Origin: Fulvitalea axinellae
Lineage (GTDB): Bacteria > Bacteroidota > Bacteroidia > Cytophagales > Cyclobacteriaceae
Direction of reading: 5' to 3'
Assembly: GCF_036492835.1 (NCBI RefSeq)
Contig: NZ_AP025314.1
Span: 2,336,010 to 2,400,009 of the forward strand
DNA: 64,000 nucleotides
Shown: positions 27,705 through 36,079 of the stretch, piece after piece
How positions within the stretch are numbered: the first letter of the stretch is position 1
Layout: every line of letters begins with the position of its first letter
Notes under the pieces: generated by a model
What the model was told of the DNA's origin: nothing
Database searches by the model: none
What the model saw: the letters and a program-made list of their open reading frames with translations, nothing else
Translations under genes and position numbers: made by a program

Positions 27705-29147
27705 TTACTTGATCTGTTTTTTCCCTTTCGTCTTTTTGCTCCGATACAAAGGGTCTCCTTTAGGGATTGTTCTTGAGTTTCGCATCAGACGTGCCATCTC
27801 TTTGACTATTTCAGGGTGTCTTGCGGAAATATCTTTTGTTTCCGCAGGGTCTGTTGTCAAATTATAAAGTTCGATAGAGGCATTAGGGTTCTTCTGCAAT
27901 CCAATTCTAACGGCTTTCCATTCTCCTTTTCTTACAGCTTGTTTTCCACCTTTTCCAAAGAACTCCCAATATAAATGGTCATGCTCTTTTTGTCTTTTCC
28001 TTTTTCCCCTAAGTGTGGGTAAGAATGAGATTCCGTCAATTTTTGCAGGTGTTTTAGCCTTGGCTATTTCGGTAAGTGTGGGCAATAGGTCCCAAAAGGC
28101 ACTGATATGATCTGATTCGCTTCCCTTTTTTACAACTCCGGGCCAACGGACAATAAAAGGAACGCGGATCCCCCCTTCGTATAAATCACGTTTTATTCCA
28201 CGAAAAGGGCCGGAGCTATTGAAGAATTCAGCTTTTCTGCCACCGGCACTATGAGGTCCGTTATCGCTGGAAAACATTATTATTGTGTTTTTGTCCAGTC
28301 CTTCTTTTTTTAATGTTTTAAGTATTTCTCCTATTTCCCAATCAAGTCGGGCTATCATTCCGGCAGTGGTTGCGTTAGGGTCTTCGCATGTTCCGTAATG
28401 TCTTGCTGAGAATGGTTTTTCGGAGAATTTCCCTTTATAATCTGTTTTGAATTTTTCCGGTGCATAGAGCTGGGCATGGGGAAGGGCGGAGGCATAGAAA
28501 AGAAAGAAGGGTTTGTTTTTGCGCTCCTTTTCAATAAACGAAACGGCGTCCTCTACAAATAAATCATGGCTGTAAGTGTCTCCCTCCCAAGTATTGTTTC
28601 CGCCGTTTCCAGGGAATTCGATTTTCACACTGTCTCGATGAAGGAATTTTGGGAAATAGGAATGAGCTTGCGCATGGTCTAAGTATCCGAAAAAGTGGTC
28701 GAATCCTTTCTTGTTTACTTGTCCAGGCGTAGTTGAGCAACCAGTACTTGCCTTCCCTATCATAGCAGTATCATAGCCGGCGTCTTTCAAGAATTTCGCA
28801 ACCGTAATATCATAAGGATCGTGACGTAATTGATGCTTGCCGTTCGCTCTTATGAAGGCGTGTCCGGTATGAAGACCGGTCATTAAGGTACCTCTAGAGG
28901 GTGCGCAAACAGTGCTTCCGGCATAGTGTTGCGTGAACATCATGCCTTCTTCAGCAAGCTTGTCTATGTTGGGAGTTTTAATCGTCTTTTGTCCGTAACA
29001 ACCGACATCTCCATAACCCAAGTCATCGGCGAGGATATAGATTATATTTGGGCGTGTTGGTTTTTCCTTCGTTTTTTTTGTCGCAAAGACAGATGTGGCG
29101 CTCAGTAAAAGGCAACCACAGTTAAGAATGATTTTTTTAGCGTTCAT
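27705..29147 (-). CDS. secreted family S1 (formylglycine-dependent) sulfatase
   Basis: This is a 480-residue sulfatase with a signal peptide (MNAKKIILNCGCLLLSATSVFA). Metal ligands D41/D42 lie in ILADDLGYGD. The sulfatase signature has C81 in CAPSR-GTLMTG, where Cys81 is the residue converted to formylglycine. SSDNGPH carries the later Asp-Asn metal ligands. The YWEFFGKGGKQAVRKGEWKAVR segment near the C-terminus is common in Bacteroidota polysaccharide sulfatases. It acts in the periplasm or at the surface on sulfated sugars; the specific S1 subfamily and substrate cannot be told here. It is the only clear hydrolase near the FAS1/SusCD operon and its HTCS. It has its own terminator, so it is transcribed separately from the HTCS gene. 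Confidence 0.92.
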   Translation of the reverse strand: MNAKKIILNCGCLLLSATSVFATKKTKEKPTRPNIIYILADDLGYGDVGCYGQKTIKTPNIDKLAEEGMMFTQHYAGSTVCAPSRGTLMTGLHTGHAFIRANGKHQLRHDPYDITVAKFLKDAGYDTAMIGKASTGCSTTPGQVNKKGFDHFFGYLDHAQAHSYFPKFLHRDSVKIEFPGNGGNNTWEGDTYSHDLFVEDAVSFIEKERKNKPFFLFYASALPHAQLYAPEKFKTDYKGKFSEKPFSARHYGTCEDPNATTAGMIARLDWEIGEILKTLKKEGLDKNTIIMFSSDNGPHSAGGRKAEFFNSSGPFRGIKRDLYEGGIRVPFIVRWPGVVKKGSESDHISAFWDLLPTLTEIAKAKTPAKIDGISFLPTLRGKRKRQKEHDHLYWEFFGKGGKQAVRKGEWKAVRIGLQKNPNASIELYNLTTDPAETKDISARHPEIVKEMARLMRNSRTIPKGDPLYRSKKTKGKKQIK

Positions 29148-29473
29148 AGTTATTCAAAAAGTGTTCGTTTTAAATAATAGGCATACGGATATAGGCCGTT
29201 AATGAAATGCTTGTCGAATAATGTAATATTAATAAAGAACGAAGCTTCTGATGACGAAAAAAGTTTCAACAAGCGACAAATTTGTAGCAAGTAAGAGGGC
29301 GTTAAGCTAAAAAGACATTCTTTATAAAGCAGGCAAAGAAATAGTGTTTAATATAATTAAACGAATGCGTTGTGGTATTATATAGATCTTTCTTGTTTTG
29401 ATTCTTACAAATGTTCGATTCCAAGTGTAAGAATAGGCTTCAAAACATTCAAAACACATTTTTTCAAATATTA
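29148..29473. other. 326-bp intergenic region upstream of the sulfatase
   Basis: No gene was found. The AT-rich region contains a perfect 9-bp inverted repeat, ATTCTTACA at 29401-29409 and TGTAAGAAT at 29425-29433, with a 15-nt spacer and no U-tract on either strand. It could be an operator or the remains of the dehydrogenase transcript end. A TATAGATCT near 29380 resembles the core of the repeats upstream of the HTCS gene. Confidence 0.4.
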
Positions 29474-29833
29474 TTATTTCGTAGCGGGCTTATTTAATGA
29501 TTCATATTCGTCAATGATATAACGTACATGTAAACCTTGACCTAGTAGCCTGGGGTCTTTTGATTTTATGATAACGGGATAATTTTCAACCACTTCGCTA
29601 CAACGTTCCAAAACCTCTAATTCTAAACGTTTCATTGCCTCTTTAGTATAAAAAGTTAAATGGGGGAAAAGCAACACATTATCCATTTTGAAAAGCTTTT
29701 GTAATGGGTGTTTAGTTTGACTCAAGGGTTCAGAGCTAAAAACATCTAGACCTGCTCCTGCGATTTTGTTTGATTCAAGTGCGTCTAACAGGGCTGTCTC
29801 ATCGACTATTGCTCCTCGGGCAGAGTTAATTAA
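29474..29833 (-). pseudogene. 2-hydroxyacid dehydrogenase, C-terminal part (split by IS)
   Basis: This is the C-terminal third of a D-isomer-specific 2-hydroxyacid dehydrogenase (D-3-phosphoglycerate dehydrogenase / CtBP-like). The reading begins LINSARGAIVDETALLDALE, which contains the catalytic Arg. It continues with GLDVFSSEPL (catalytic Glu) and LLFPHLTFYT (catalytic His). An open frame continues rightward to 29908 into the insertion sequence, but those residues are IS-derived. Removing the IS and one copy of TTAATTAA joins this part in frame to the part at 31024-31725, giving 349 codons plus stop. The fragment alone lacks the NAD-binding domain and should be inactive. Confidence 0.9.
29826..29833. 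repeat. 8-bp target site duplication (left copy), TTAATTAA
   Basis: TTAATTAA directly abuts the left end of the IS4-like element and is repeated exactly at 31028-31035. The target is itself palindromic. Confidence 0.85.
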
Positions 29834-31027
29834 CTGAACTTTCGCTCTCCCTGCATTTGGGAGAGCGATTCTTAATGAATATATTTCAGGCCGACCGCAA
29901 GGCGTCAAGTTCTTCCATGGCAGCCTTTATCATCTTCAAATACAATTTTGATTTTATCGCAAAGTGATTCAGCTTCTCCTTAACCTTCAGTTTTTCCAGT
30001 TTTATGTAGGCGATCATGGAAGCGAAGATGTGGTTCAATTGGGTAATCTCCATCTTTGTGGGAGACTTGCCTAACATCGTGTTTTGCTTGAGCGACTTAT
30101 GGAACTCCTCGACTTTCCACCGTTTTTGGTAGATCGCTACGATATCCTCGAAAGCCATGTTCTCCCCGTTGGTAACCAGCCATTGTTCCGCGGTCGACCG
30201 GTCCCTGTTTGTAAAGACTTGTTTGGCGAGCGTGACAGGAAAATCAACTCCCTTGACCCACACCCGCTTCACTTGACCGCTTTCAATAGGCGCATCCGAA
30301 ACGTGAATGAATTTGCCCTCGTTTTTGTCCTTTTCGCTCATTGCTATATTCCTGTTGCTCTTCAGCGGGCAAACGAAAACCTTCTTGAGCTTGTAATGAA
30401 TATACTTCAGCGTATCGCTGGCGGTGAACCACGTATCGAAAAGAATGTACCTGAAAACCAGTTTGTTCAGAAAGTTTAGACGGTGTAAAACTTCCAGTAC
30501 CATCTCATTTTTCGTTTTCTCGCTTTTACGCTTTTCCTTCCCGTTCTTGTCTATGTATTTCACCGTCTTGTGGACGATCTCATAAGCGACCGGACAGTTA
30601 ACCGTTTGTCCTTCCACGGTATTGCTCAGAAGAAAGTTAAGGGAGTTGATCCCTTTGACCGCTTTGCCTACAGTATGGTCGAAATGATAAGCTACGATGT
30701 CGTTTTCCGAGGAATGAGGCTTGTGGACAATGCAATCGTCGATACTCAAAACCGCCTCTTCGCCCTCAATACTCCTGGCGAAAGACTTCACCTCTTTCCA
30801 AAAAGCCTTTTGGTCCATGTCCGGTTGCTTGAGGAGGTCGCTGAAATAATCATGGGGAATCTGATTGTCCAAAGATGCTGAGAGCCCTGTTGAGGTGGCT
30901 TGCCCTCGACTGGCAATAAGATAATCCGTGTATAATTCAAATCCGTCTCTCCTTTTCATTTTTCAAAAATCGGTCACTTATCATATAATTTCCAAAATTG
31001 CAATAGGAAAGGCGAGCGAAAGGTCAG
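29834..31027 (-). mobile_element. IS4-type insertion sequence (1194 bp)
   Basis: The ends are imperfect terminal inverted repeats matching at 15 of 17 positions: CTGAACTTTCGCTCTCC at 29834-29850 and CTGACCTTTCGCTCGCC read inward from 31027. An 8-bp duplication TTAATTAA flanks both ends. One transposase gene fills the element. A perfect 9-bp hairpin (29843-29851 with 29859-29867) overlaps the left repeat. Intact coding sequence and perfect duplication suggest recent transposition. The subgroup was not determined. Confidence 0.9.
29886..30959 (-). CDS. IS4-family DDE transposase
   Basis: This is a 357-residue transposase. The catalytic triad is in IDDCI (Asp74 or Asp75), LFDTWF (Asp175) and E284. 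The Y-(2)-R-(3)-E-(6)-K signature of IS4-type enzymes is exact: Y277, R280, E284, K291, within IYQKRWKVEEFHKSLKQN. The N-terminal LYTDYLIASRGQATSTGLS is typical of the subgroup often labelled IS701-like or IS4-like in databases. It appears intact. The gene is leftward and lies within the element whose insertion disrupts the dehydrogenase gene. Confidence 0.92.
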   Translation of the reverse strand: MKRRDGFELYTDYLIASRGQATSTGLSASLDNQIPHDYFSDLLKQPDMDQKAFWKEVKSFARSIEGEEAVLSIDDCIVHKPHSSENDIVAYHFDHTVGKAVKGINSLNFLLSNTVEGQTVNCPVAYEIVHKTVKYIDKNGKEKRKSEKTKNEMVLEVLHRLNFLNKLVFRYILFDTWFTASDTLKYIHYKLKKVFVCPLKSNRNIAMSEKDKNEGKFIHVSDAPIESGQVKRVWVKGVDFPVTLAKQVFTNRDRSTAEQWLVTNGENMAFEDIVAIYQKRWKVEEFHKSLKQNTMLGKSPTKMEITQLNHIFASMIAYIKLEKLKVKEKLNHFAIKSKLYLKMIKAAMEELDALRSA

Positions 31028-31725
31028 TTAATTAAAAAAGAAGTGGATTTCATTATCCCCAATTCTCGATTGCCAATAAGGTGGAAAGTCTCTTCGTTTA
31101 ATACCGCATGAATGGAAACGAAGTCAGATACGGAAAGAAGTTCGTGTTGAGTTTCGATTTTTCTTATTCCAACTTCCGATAACTCTTCTTCGTTTTTGTG
31201 TGGATCGAAGCCCAGTACCTTCATGCGAAATCCGAATCTGGCCATCCGAGCCATACTTTTACCAATTCTTCCACAGCCGACTATCCCGATAGTTTTCTCG
31301 GCAAGGTCAGAGCCTATCCATGCCCGTTCTGGCCAAGCCCATCCTTTAATGCGCATCTGTCCTTGGATTGCGGGTAAGCGTTTTGCTAATGCGATCATCA
31401 TCGAGAATGCTCCTTCGGCCACAGTCTCTTCCGCATATTCTGGGATATTCACAACTGTGACTCCTTGGGATTTGGCTGCGGGAATGTCAATTGCGTCTAT
31501 ACCAACGCCGTATTTAATGATGGCTCGTAAACGTTTTGCGGCACGAATAACCTTTTCGGTAATAGGGGTATAACACATTAATAAAATATCTGCGTCAGCT
31601 ATTTCTCGGCAAAGGTCGGATTCGGAAATCCCATCAGGCAAAAGCACTAAATGATGTCCTTGCTTGCGTAAAGTTTGATCTACTAACGGAGTTTCCAACT
31701 CTTTGTCGGTTCGGATTATTTTCAT
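31024..31725 (-). pseudogene. 2-hydroxyacid dehydrogenase, N-terminal part (split by IS)
   Basis: This is the N-terminal two thirds of the dehydrogenase: the substrate-domain start, then the Rossmann motif GIVGCGRIG (G150, G152, G155), and it stops after TSFLIN in the inserted element (TGA at 31024-31026). ATG 31725 (MKIIRTDKEL) fits the family start; the frame is open to 31803 without support. The catalytic Arg, Glu and His are all in the separated 3' part, so the truncated product cannot be active. The gene lies upstream of the sulfatase on the same strand. Its original partner pathway is unclear: serine synthesis, or sugar-acid metabolism linked to the glycan locus. Confidence 0.9.
31028..31035. 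repeat. 8-bp target site duplication (right copy), TTAATTAA
   Basis: This is an exact copy of 29826-29833, next to the right end of the IS4-type element. Confidence 0.85.
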
Positions 31726-31871
31726 GAAGGCAATTTTAGCCTTTCCCTTTCTTTTTTTAATGTCCGAAAGTTTAAGAAAATAATAAATCAACTGCGAAGT
31801 CAAGTTGCGGAAATTAGATTATTCGTTTACGTATTGGTTTATACTAGTGAAAATAAAACGAGTGGTTTTCG

Positions 31872-31908
31872 AAAAAATTAGCCGGAGCGTTGATAAAAGA
31901 CTCCGACA
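31872..31908 (-). terminator. rho-independent terminator of the DUF4857 operon, now displaced by ISL3
   Basis: Read leftward, a GTCGGAG stem (31902-31908) pairs with CTCCGGC (31881-31887), including one G.U pair, and is followed by TAATTTTTT. It lies just past the original end of the DUF4857 gene. The ISL3 element (31935-33195) now separates gene and terminator by about 1.3 kb. Confidence 0.6.
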
Positions 31909-31926
31909 TAACAGATTTTTTATTTA

Positions 31927-31934
31927 AAAACCTT
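31927..31934. repeat. 8-bp target site duplication (left copy), AAAACCTT
   Basis: AAAACCTT abuts the left end of the ISL3 element and is repeated exactly at 33196-33203. Confidence 0.9.
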
Positions 31935-33195
31935 GGTTCTTTGACAATTTCTGTGGTGCTCTATATCCCAGAAACTAATACCCTAATTCTCATATGCTCA
32001 AAATTCGGTATCCCGAATGAGATTCGTTTGTAGTACCGAATCATGTTATTCAAGCCTTCGGTCATTGCGTTAGTCACTCCGGTTTGAGTGAAAGCCCATA
32101 TCTGAGTGCGCCAGCGACAAAGGGTCTTAACAAATCTGTTGAACCCTTTTTGGTTCACGTCCCGTGCTTTTTCGATCCATTGGTCCAATCGTTTCTCGTC
32201 GGATACCTTGGTTTCTGAAAAGTCCATGATCTCCAAAAATTCGTTCCGTAGGTCATAGGCGTCTTTCAATAAGGCGGAATCCCGGAACGCCCGACCCAAA
32301 GATTCCCGTTGCCGGGAACAACAATGGTCAGGACGTTTAAAAAGGGCCCATTTTATATTCTTGAAACAGTCCGTGTCTTTGTGTTCTTTTCGCAACTTTT
32401 TCCTGATTCCGTCTAATGAATCGTTCAGGGATTTGACGACATGAAAATAATCGATGACTACCGCAGCGTTGGGAAAACAAGCCTCGCACACATCAATGTA
32501 GGGCCTCCATATATCGCAGGCGACAACCTCTATCCTCCGCATGAATCCGTTGCCAAGAGACTGGAAATGAGACCTAATCGTTTCTTTTTTCCGGTCTTTG
32601 AGAATGTCGAGGTGAATGCCCCGTTCCAAGTCCGTAAGCACGCAAACATAGTCTTTCTTCCCTTTTCGGTGCGCCAATTCGTCAATGCCCAATTTTCTGA
32701 CGCGGGCGTACCTGCCAAGCAAATCGACGGCTTTGTTTGCGTGCCGAAAATATATTCTCTCCACCGTCTTATGGCAAGCGTTGACCAAAGCGGCGACCTC
32801 GCTGAACGATTGTTTGGCGCAAAGTTCGAAGATCCATTTTGATTGCCTGTCGGTATGGGATTTTCCGGACGAGGCCCATTCAGGCCTGTGAAGAAAGTAT
32901 CTCCCGCAACCTTCACAAACAAACTGGGGAACCCGGACGTGAAGCCAAACCTCTTTTCCGCTGATGCTCAAGTCTTGGTATTTATGCAGACTGTATTGGT
33001 TGATTGTTTCTCTTTTCTTAAGACAAACGGGACACTTGGACGCCTTCACGGTAATTTGGCAGTGAATACCTATCTTCTTTGGACCGTGCACTACAGATTC
33101 CACCTTCAGATAAGGTAGGTGCAGAATTGACCCGTAAAATTCTTCTTCCGTCATTTTGCAAAGAGACTACTTTCCACAGAAATTGTCAAAGCACC
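31935..33195 (-). mobile_element. ISL3-family insertion sequence (1261 bp)
   Basis: The terminal inverted repeats are 22 bp with one mismatch (31935-31956 and 33174-33195; both begin GGT and share CTTTGACAATTTCTGTGG). The 8-bp direct duplication AAAACCTT flanks the element, as usual for ISL3. It encodes one intact ISL3 transposase. It inserted at the very 3' end of the DUF4857 gene, which it left almost unchanged. Confidence 0.95.
31961..33154 (-). CDS. ISL3-family transposase
   Basis: This is a 397-residue transposase with an N-terminal zinc ribbon (C41, C44, C80, C83), a helix-turn-helix-like stretch (SFSEVAALVNACHKTVERIYF) and a DDE core. I place the acidic residues at D158 (GIDELAHRKGKKDYV), D235 (VVIDYFHVVKSLN) and E366 (NAMTEGLNNMIR). 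This arrangement and the flanking 22-bp repeats are typical of ISL3. The gene appears intact. Confidence 0.95.
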   Translation of the reverse strand: MTEEEFYGSILHLPYLKVESVVHGPKKIGIHCQITVKASKCPVCLKKRETINQYSLHKYQDLSISGKEVWLHVRVPQFVCEGCGRYFLHRPEWASSGKSHTDRQSKWIFELCAKQSFSEVAALVNACHKTVERIYFRHANKAVDLLGRYARVRKLGIDELAHRKGKKDYVCVLTDLERGIHLDILKDRKKETIRSHFQSLGNGFMRRIEVVACDIWRPYIDVCEACFPNAAVVIDYFHVVKSLNDSLDGIRKKLRKEHKDTDCFKNIKWALFKRPDHCCSRQRESLGRAFRDSALLKDAYDLRNEFLEIMDFSETKVSDEKRLDQWIEKARDVNQKGFNRFVKTLCRWRTQIWAFTQTGVTNAMTEGLNNMIRYYKRISFGIPNFEHMRIRVLVSGI

Positions 33196-34403
33196 AAAAC
33201 CTTAAGGGGAATAAGGGCATAGATTCCAAATAGACAACATAAAGCGAAACCAAAATAGCGTTCATGGCGACATTGTTTCTTTTCTGTTAAAAAAAACAGT
33301 ATAGCAAAAAACAAATTTACCCAGATACTAGACCAAGCGAATTTTTTAAAGTGGAAATTAACAAAGTCACTGCCTTCTTTTTTCGAAGACAATACAAATG
33401 GAAAAATATAAGATTTCAATTTGCCGGGATTTTTATCTTCCCATTTGTCCAATCGTATTGAATAACTGTTTTCAAGGCTGTAATCCTGCTTAATGGCGTA
33501 AGCTTTTATCTCATTGTTGTTAATAACTCTAACAAGATGATAAAGAGGGTTTCCGTTAATTGATATATCATCTGTTTTTGGGTTTATAGGGTCTATAGGT
33601 AATCTTTCCCATTTGTAAGTAGGAGCAGAAAGGTGAAAAACCTTACCGTTTGAGTCTAATATTGTAGCGAAAAACCGCTTGCTGGAATGTTCCGTAACAA
33701 CCAGCCGGGCTATTTCGCTCATGTTGTCCGCTTTTTTTATATGTCTGCAAAAAGCTTTTCCTTTTCTCATCCAAATACGAAACAATTCACCTTTCTGGTC
33801 TAAAACGAAGTACCCCCAATCGTAGGGCTTTCTGGCAGAAGGATTACCAACAATCATGTCGGCAGGGAAAGTAAAGCCTGATTTTTTTAGTGTCTGTGTG
33901 AACTGCTCACTCTTTTTTTCATTTATAGTATTGCTTTGACAATCTATAAACTCCATTTTTTTGCCTATTCTAAACACATCGTTGGGCATAGTGAGTTTTC
34001 CCCGTTTCAATACCGTTTCGAAAAGGGGATAGAGTTTGATTTCGGGCCTGTCGTAATCTTTGGCTTTTAATCGGGTCATGTATGTTTTCGCCTTGAAAAG
34101 GCTTGGAGTCATGGCGATGCCCTGAACGCTGTCGGGCATTTTTCCCTGAGCGTATAGTTGCCGATAATAGAATAGAGGAAGAAGAGAGTCCGCTTGTTTG
34201 ATTGAAAATTCATTTCCTTTTTTGTCGACTATACCGGGCCCCTTACGGTTAAAGAAATAATAATCTTGTTTAATAGCACTGTATACGGGATAGGGGGGGC
34301 GAATATTTTCTTTGAAGAGTAGATTGAAGAAATAAGGGAGATACCACGCTAATACTATGATAGCGAGCGAAACCAATGCGTACTTGCCTATTTTGCCGTT
34401 CAT
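33186..34403 (-). CDS. DUF4857-like membrane-anchored protein, 3' end altered by ISL3
   Basis: This is a 405-residue protein with an N-terminal transmembrane helix (KYALVSLAIIVLAWYLPYFF), a large beta-rich extracytoplasmic middle (RKGPGIVDKKGNEFS, DWGYFVLDQKGELF) and two C-terminal helices. I recall the family as DUF4857, found next to ABC genes in Bacteroidota. Its start overlaps the permease stop by 4 bp (ATGA), so translation is coupled. The last codons and stop come from the ISL3 terminal repeat: the present end is KVLVL-stop, while the sequence across the empty site would read KVFK-stop. The change is too small to expect loss of function. Confidence 0.75.
   Translation of the reverse strand: MNGKIGKYALVSLAIIVLAWYLPYFFNLLFKENIRPPYPVYSAIKQDYYFFNRKGPGIVDKKGNEFSIKQADSLLPLFYYRQLYAQGKMPDSVQGIAMTPSLFKAKTYMTRLKAKDYDRPEIKLYPLFETVLKRGKLTMPNDVFRIGKKMEFIDCQSNTINEKKSEQFTQTLKKSGFTFPADMIVGNPSARKPYDWGYFVLDQKGELFRIWMRKGKAFCRHIKKADNMSEIARLVVTEHSSKRFFATILDSNGKVFHLSAPTYKWERLPIDPINPKTDDISINGNPLYHLVRVINNNEIKAYAIKQDYSLENSYSIRLDKWEDKNPGKLKSYIFPFVLSSKKEGSDFVNFHFKKFAWSSIWVNLFFAILFFLTEKKQCRHERYFGFALCCLFGIYALIPLKVLVL
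33196..33203. repeat. 8-bp target site duplication (right copy), AAAACCTT
   Basis: This is an exact copy of 31927-31934. It lies inside the coding sequence of the DUF4857 gene. Confidence 0.9.
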
Positions 34404-35071
34404 GATTGTATGCCTTTTTTGAATCTTGCGCCCGAATAAATGATTGTGGGTAATAAAAGGATGCTTCCGCCTAATAAAAGAGGAAATGAAGGGGTATAAT
34501 TTGCTAAACCGGAGTAGATATAGTGGAAATAAATAAAACCGAAAGTCATGGCCATCAGAGGGCCTCTAATCTTCCACTGGGGTTCTATAACAGCTCCCGC
34601 AGTTGCCAAATAAAGAGACCAACCCGATAAGTTCCAAGGAAGGGCGGTAAGTAGGAATGCGACCGTAATTTCGGAAGAGAAATAGGTGTTGGAGATAAAC
34701 GTTAAAAATAAGGTGTTTAATAATGAAATAATAAAAATGATAATGCTTCCTATCAATATATGGTTAAACAGAATTGTTAAAGGTTTTCCCGGTAAGTGCA
34801 TAGAAAGTTTAATTCTCTTGTGCTGGGCTTCGGGGAACATTTGAAACAACCCTAAGGCCAAACCAAAGGCGATAGGGAAAAATCGGTATATGCTGAAGAA
34901 CGCATAATTTTGGTGTAATATGGCGTCCCAGACCGGAACAGCGCCATTATTTCTGACCGTGTACGCAAGCTCGATTCCTGTATAGCCAGTTATGGCCAAA
35001 CCGATAGTAAGTCCGGTTAGGGCTATCCATCGTAGTTTGACCCATTCCTTATAAAATATATATCTTATCAT
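34400..35071 (-). CDS. ABC-2-type permease-like membrane protein
   Basis: This is a 223-residue protein with about six predicted transmembrane helices (WIALTGLTIGLAITGYTGIEL, FFPIAFGLALGLFQMF, ILIGSIIIFIISLLNTLFL, then three more). The position directly after an ABC ATPase gene (28 bp) and the topology indicate the permease of an ABC-2-type transporter. It overlaps the DUF4857 gene by 4 bp. Without recognisable motifs the substrate is unknown. Confidence 0.72.
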   Translation of the reverse strand: MIRYIFYKEWVKLRWIALTGLTIGLAITGYTGIELAYTVRNNGAVPVWDAILHQNYAFFSIYRFFPIAFGLALGLFQMFPEAQHKRIKLSMHLPGKPLTILFNHILIGSIIIFIISLLNTLFLTFISNTYFSSEITVAFLLTALPWNLSGWSLYLATAGAVIEPQWKIRGPLMAMTFGFIYFHYIYSGLANYTPSFPLLLGGSILLLPTIIYSGARFKKGIQS

Positions 35072-35099
35072 GATAGTAAATCCTTTAGGGCTTTTTCGA

Positions 35100-35987
35100 C
35101 TAATACTTTCCTGTTAAGCCTATAAATGCGTCTTCCAGAGTCAAGTTCTTCTCAATGATTTTATCGGTTGCGAAACCTTGGTTCTTGATATAAGATTCTA
35201 CCGTTGAGTGATTTTCGAATGAAAACACTCGAATTAAATCCCCCGATCTTTCGGCGTTTTGGATAGGCCCTCCTGTTGGGAGATCTCCATTTTTGTTTAT
35301 ATCGGTAAAACTATACTCTTTGAATTTGTCCAATAATTCTCTGACAGGAGTTTGGACAAGAACCCGGTTATAATCCATTATCAGGCAATCATCTATCAAC
35401 CGTTCCATATCTTGGATAATATGGGAGGTGGTGAAGATGGTTTTGTTTTCTGCTTTGGCATATTCTTGTAGATATTCGATGAATAATCGGCGATATCCGG
35501 GGTCTAGCCCCATAGAAAAATCGTCGAGAACCATAAATTCGGGGTCTTGGGCCAAGATGAGACCTAGCGCTACTTGTGACCTTTGCCCGCAAGACATGGT
35601 GCTTATCTTTTGTTTCGGTCCCACTTTTAATTTCGACATTAATTCGAAATAAGGCTCAGGTTTCCAATTCGGATAAAATTGTGAATAGAATGTTTCGATT
35701 TGGTGGATATTCATAAAGTCATATTGGATATGACCTTCAATTAGAAAACCTATACGTGCTTTGGTTGCGGGACTAATCGAGTGGGAATGTTCTCCAAACA
35801 CTTTGCATTCGCCACTGGTAGGGCGGAGGTAACCTGTGAGGATATTGATTGTGGTTGTCTTTCCTGTTCCGTTTTTTCCAAGCAAGCCCAAAATTTTCCC
35901 TTTTTCAATAGTGAAATTCAGGTTTTCGTAAATCAAACGTTCCCCGTAATGGTGAGTGAGGTTTTTGCATTCTAAGATGGGATCCAT
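35100..35987 (-). CDS. ABC transporter ATP-binding protein with atypical signature
   Basis: ATG 35987 (MDPILECKNLTHHYG) starts a 295-residue ATPase; the longer open frame to 36134 adds no family sequence. Walker A is GKNGTGKTT (37-45). The ABC signature reads MSCGQRSQ rather than LSGGQ. Walker B is FMVLDDFSMGLD, with Asp where the catalytic Glu normally sits. The H-loop is in TTSHIIQDME. The ~90-residue C-terminal extension is usual for ABC-2 type ATPases. It works with the permease encoded next. The unusual Walker B occurs, as I recall, in a Bacteroidota subfamily, so it may be functional but slow. Confidence 0.9.
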   Translation of the reverse strand: MDPILECKNLTHHYGERLIYENLNFTIEKGKILGLLGKNGTGKTTTINILTGYLRPTSGECKVFGEHSHSISPATKARIGFLIEGHIQYDFMNIHQIETFYSQFYPNWKPEPYFELMSKLKVGPKQKISTMSCGQRSQVALGLILAQDPEFMVLDDFSMGLDPGYRRLFIEYLQEYAKAENKTIFTTSHIIQDMERLIDDCLIMDYNRVLVQTPVRELLDKFKEYSFTDINKNGDLPTGGPIQNAERSGDLIRVFSFENHSTVESYIKNQGFATDKIIEKNLTLEDAFIGLTGKY

Positions 35988-36079
35988 AAAATTATAGGTG
36001 GGAATGTCTGGCCCTAAACCCATTCCTTGAACTGTCAAGAGAACCCTTTTAAGAAGGGGTTTCGGACCAGATACGGTTC

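Noticed and set aside
29474..29908. Independent short dehydrogenase gene starting inside the IS
   Set aside because: The first ~25 residues are translated IS sequence. The frame rejoins the upstream part exactly when the IS is removed, so it is a split gene.
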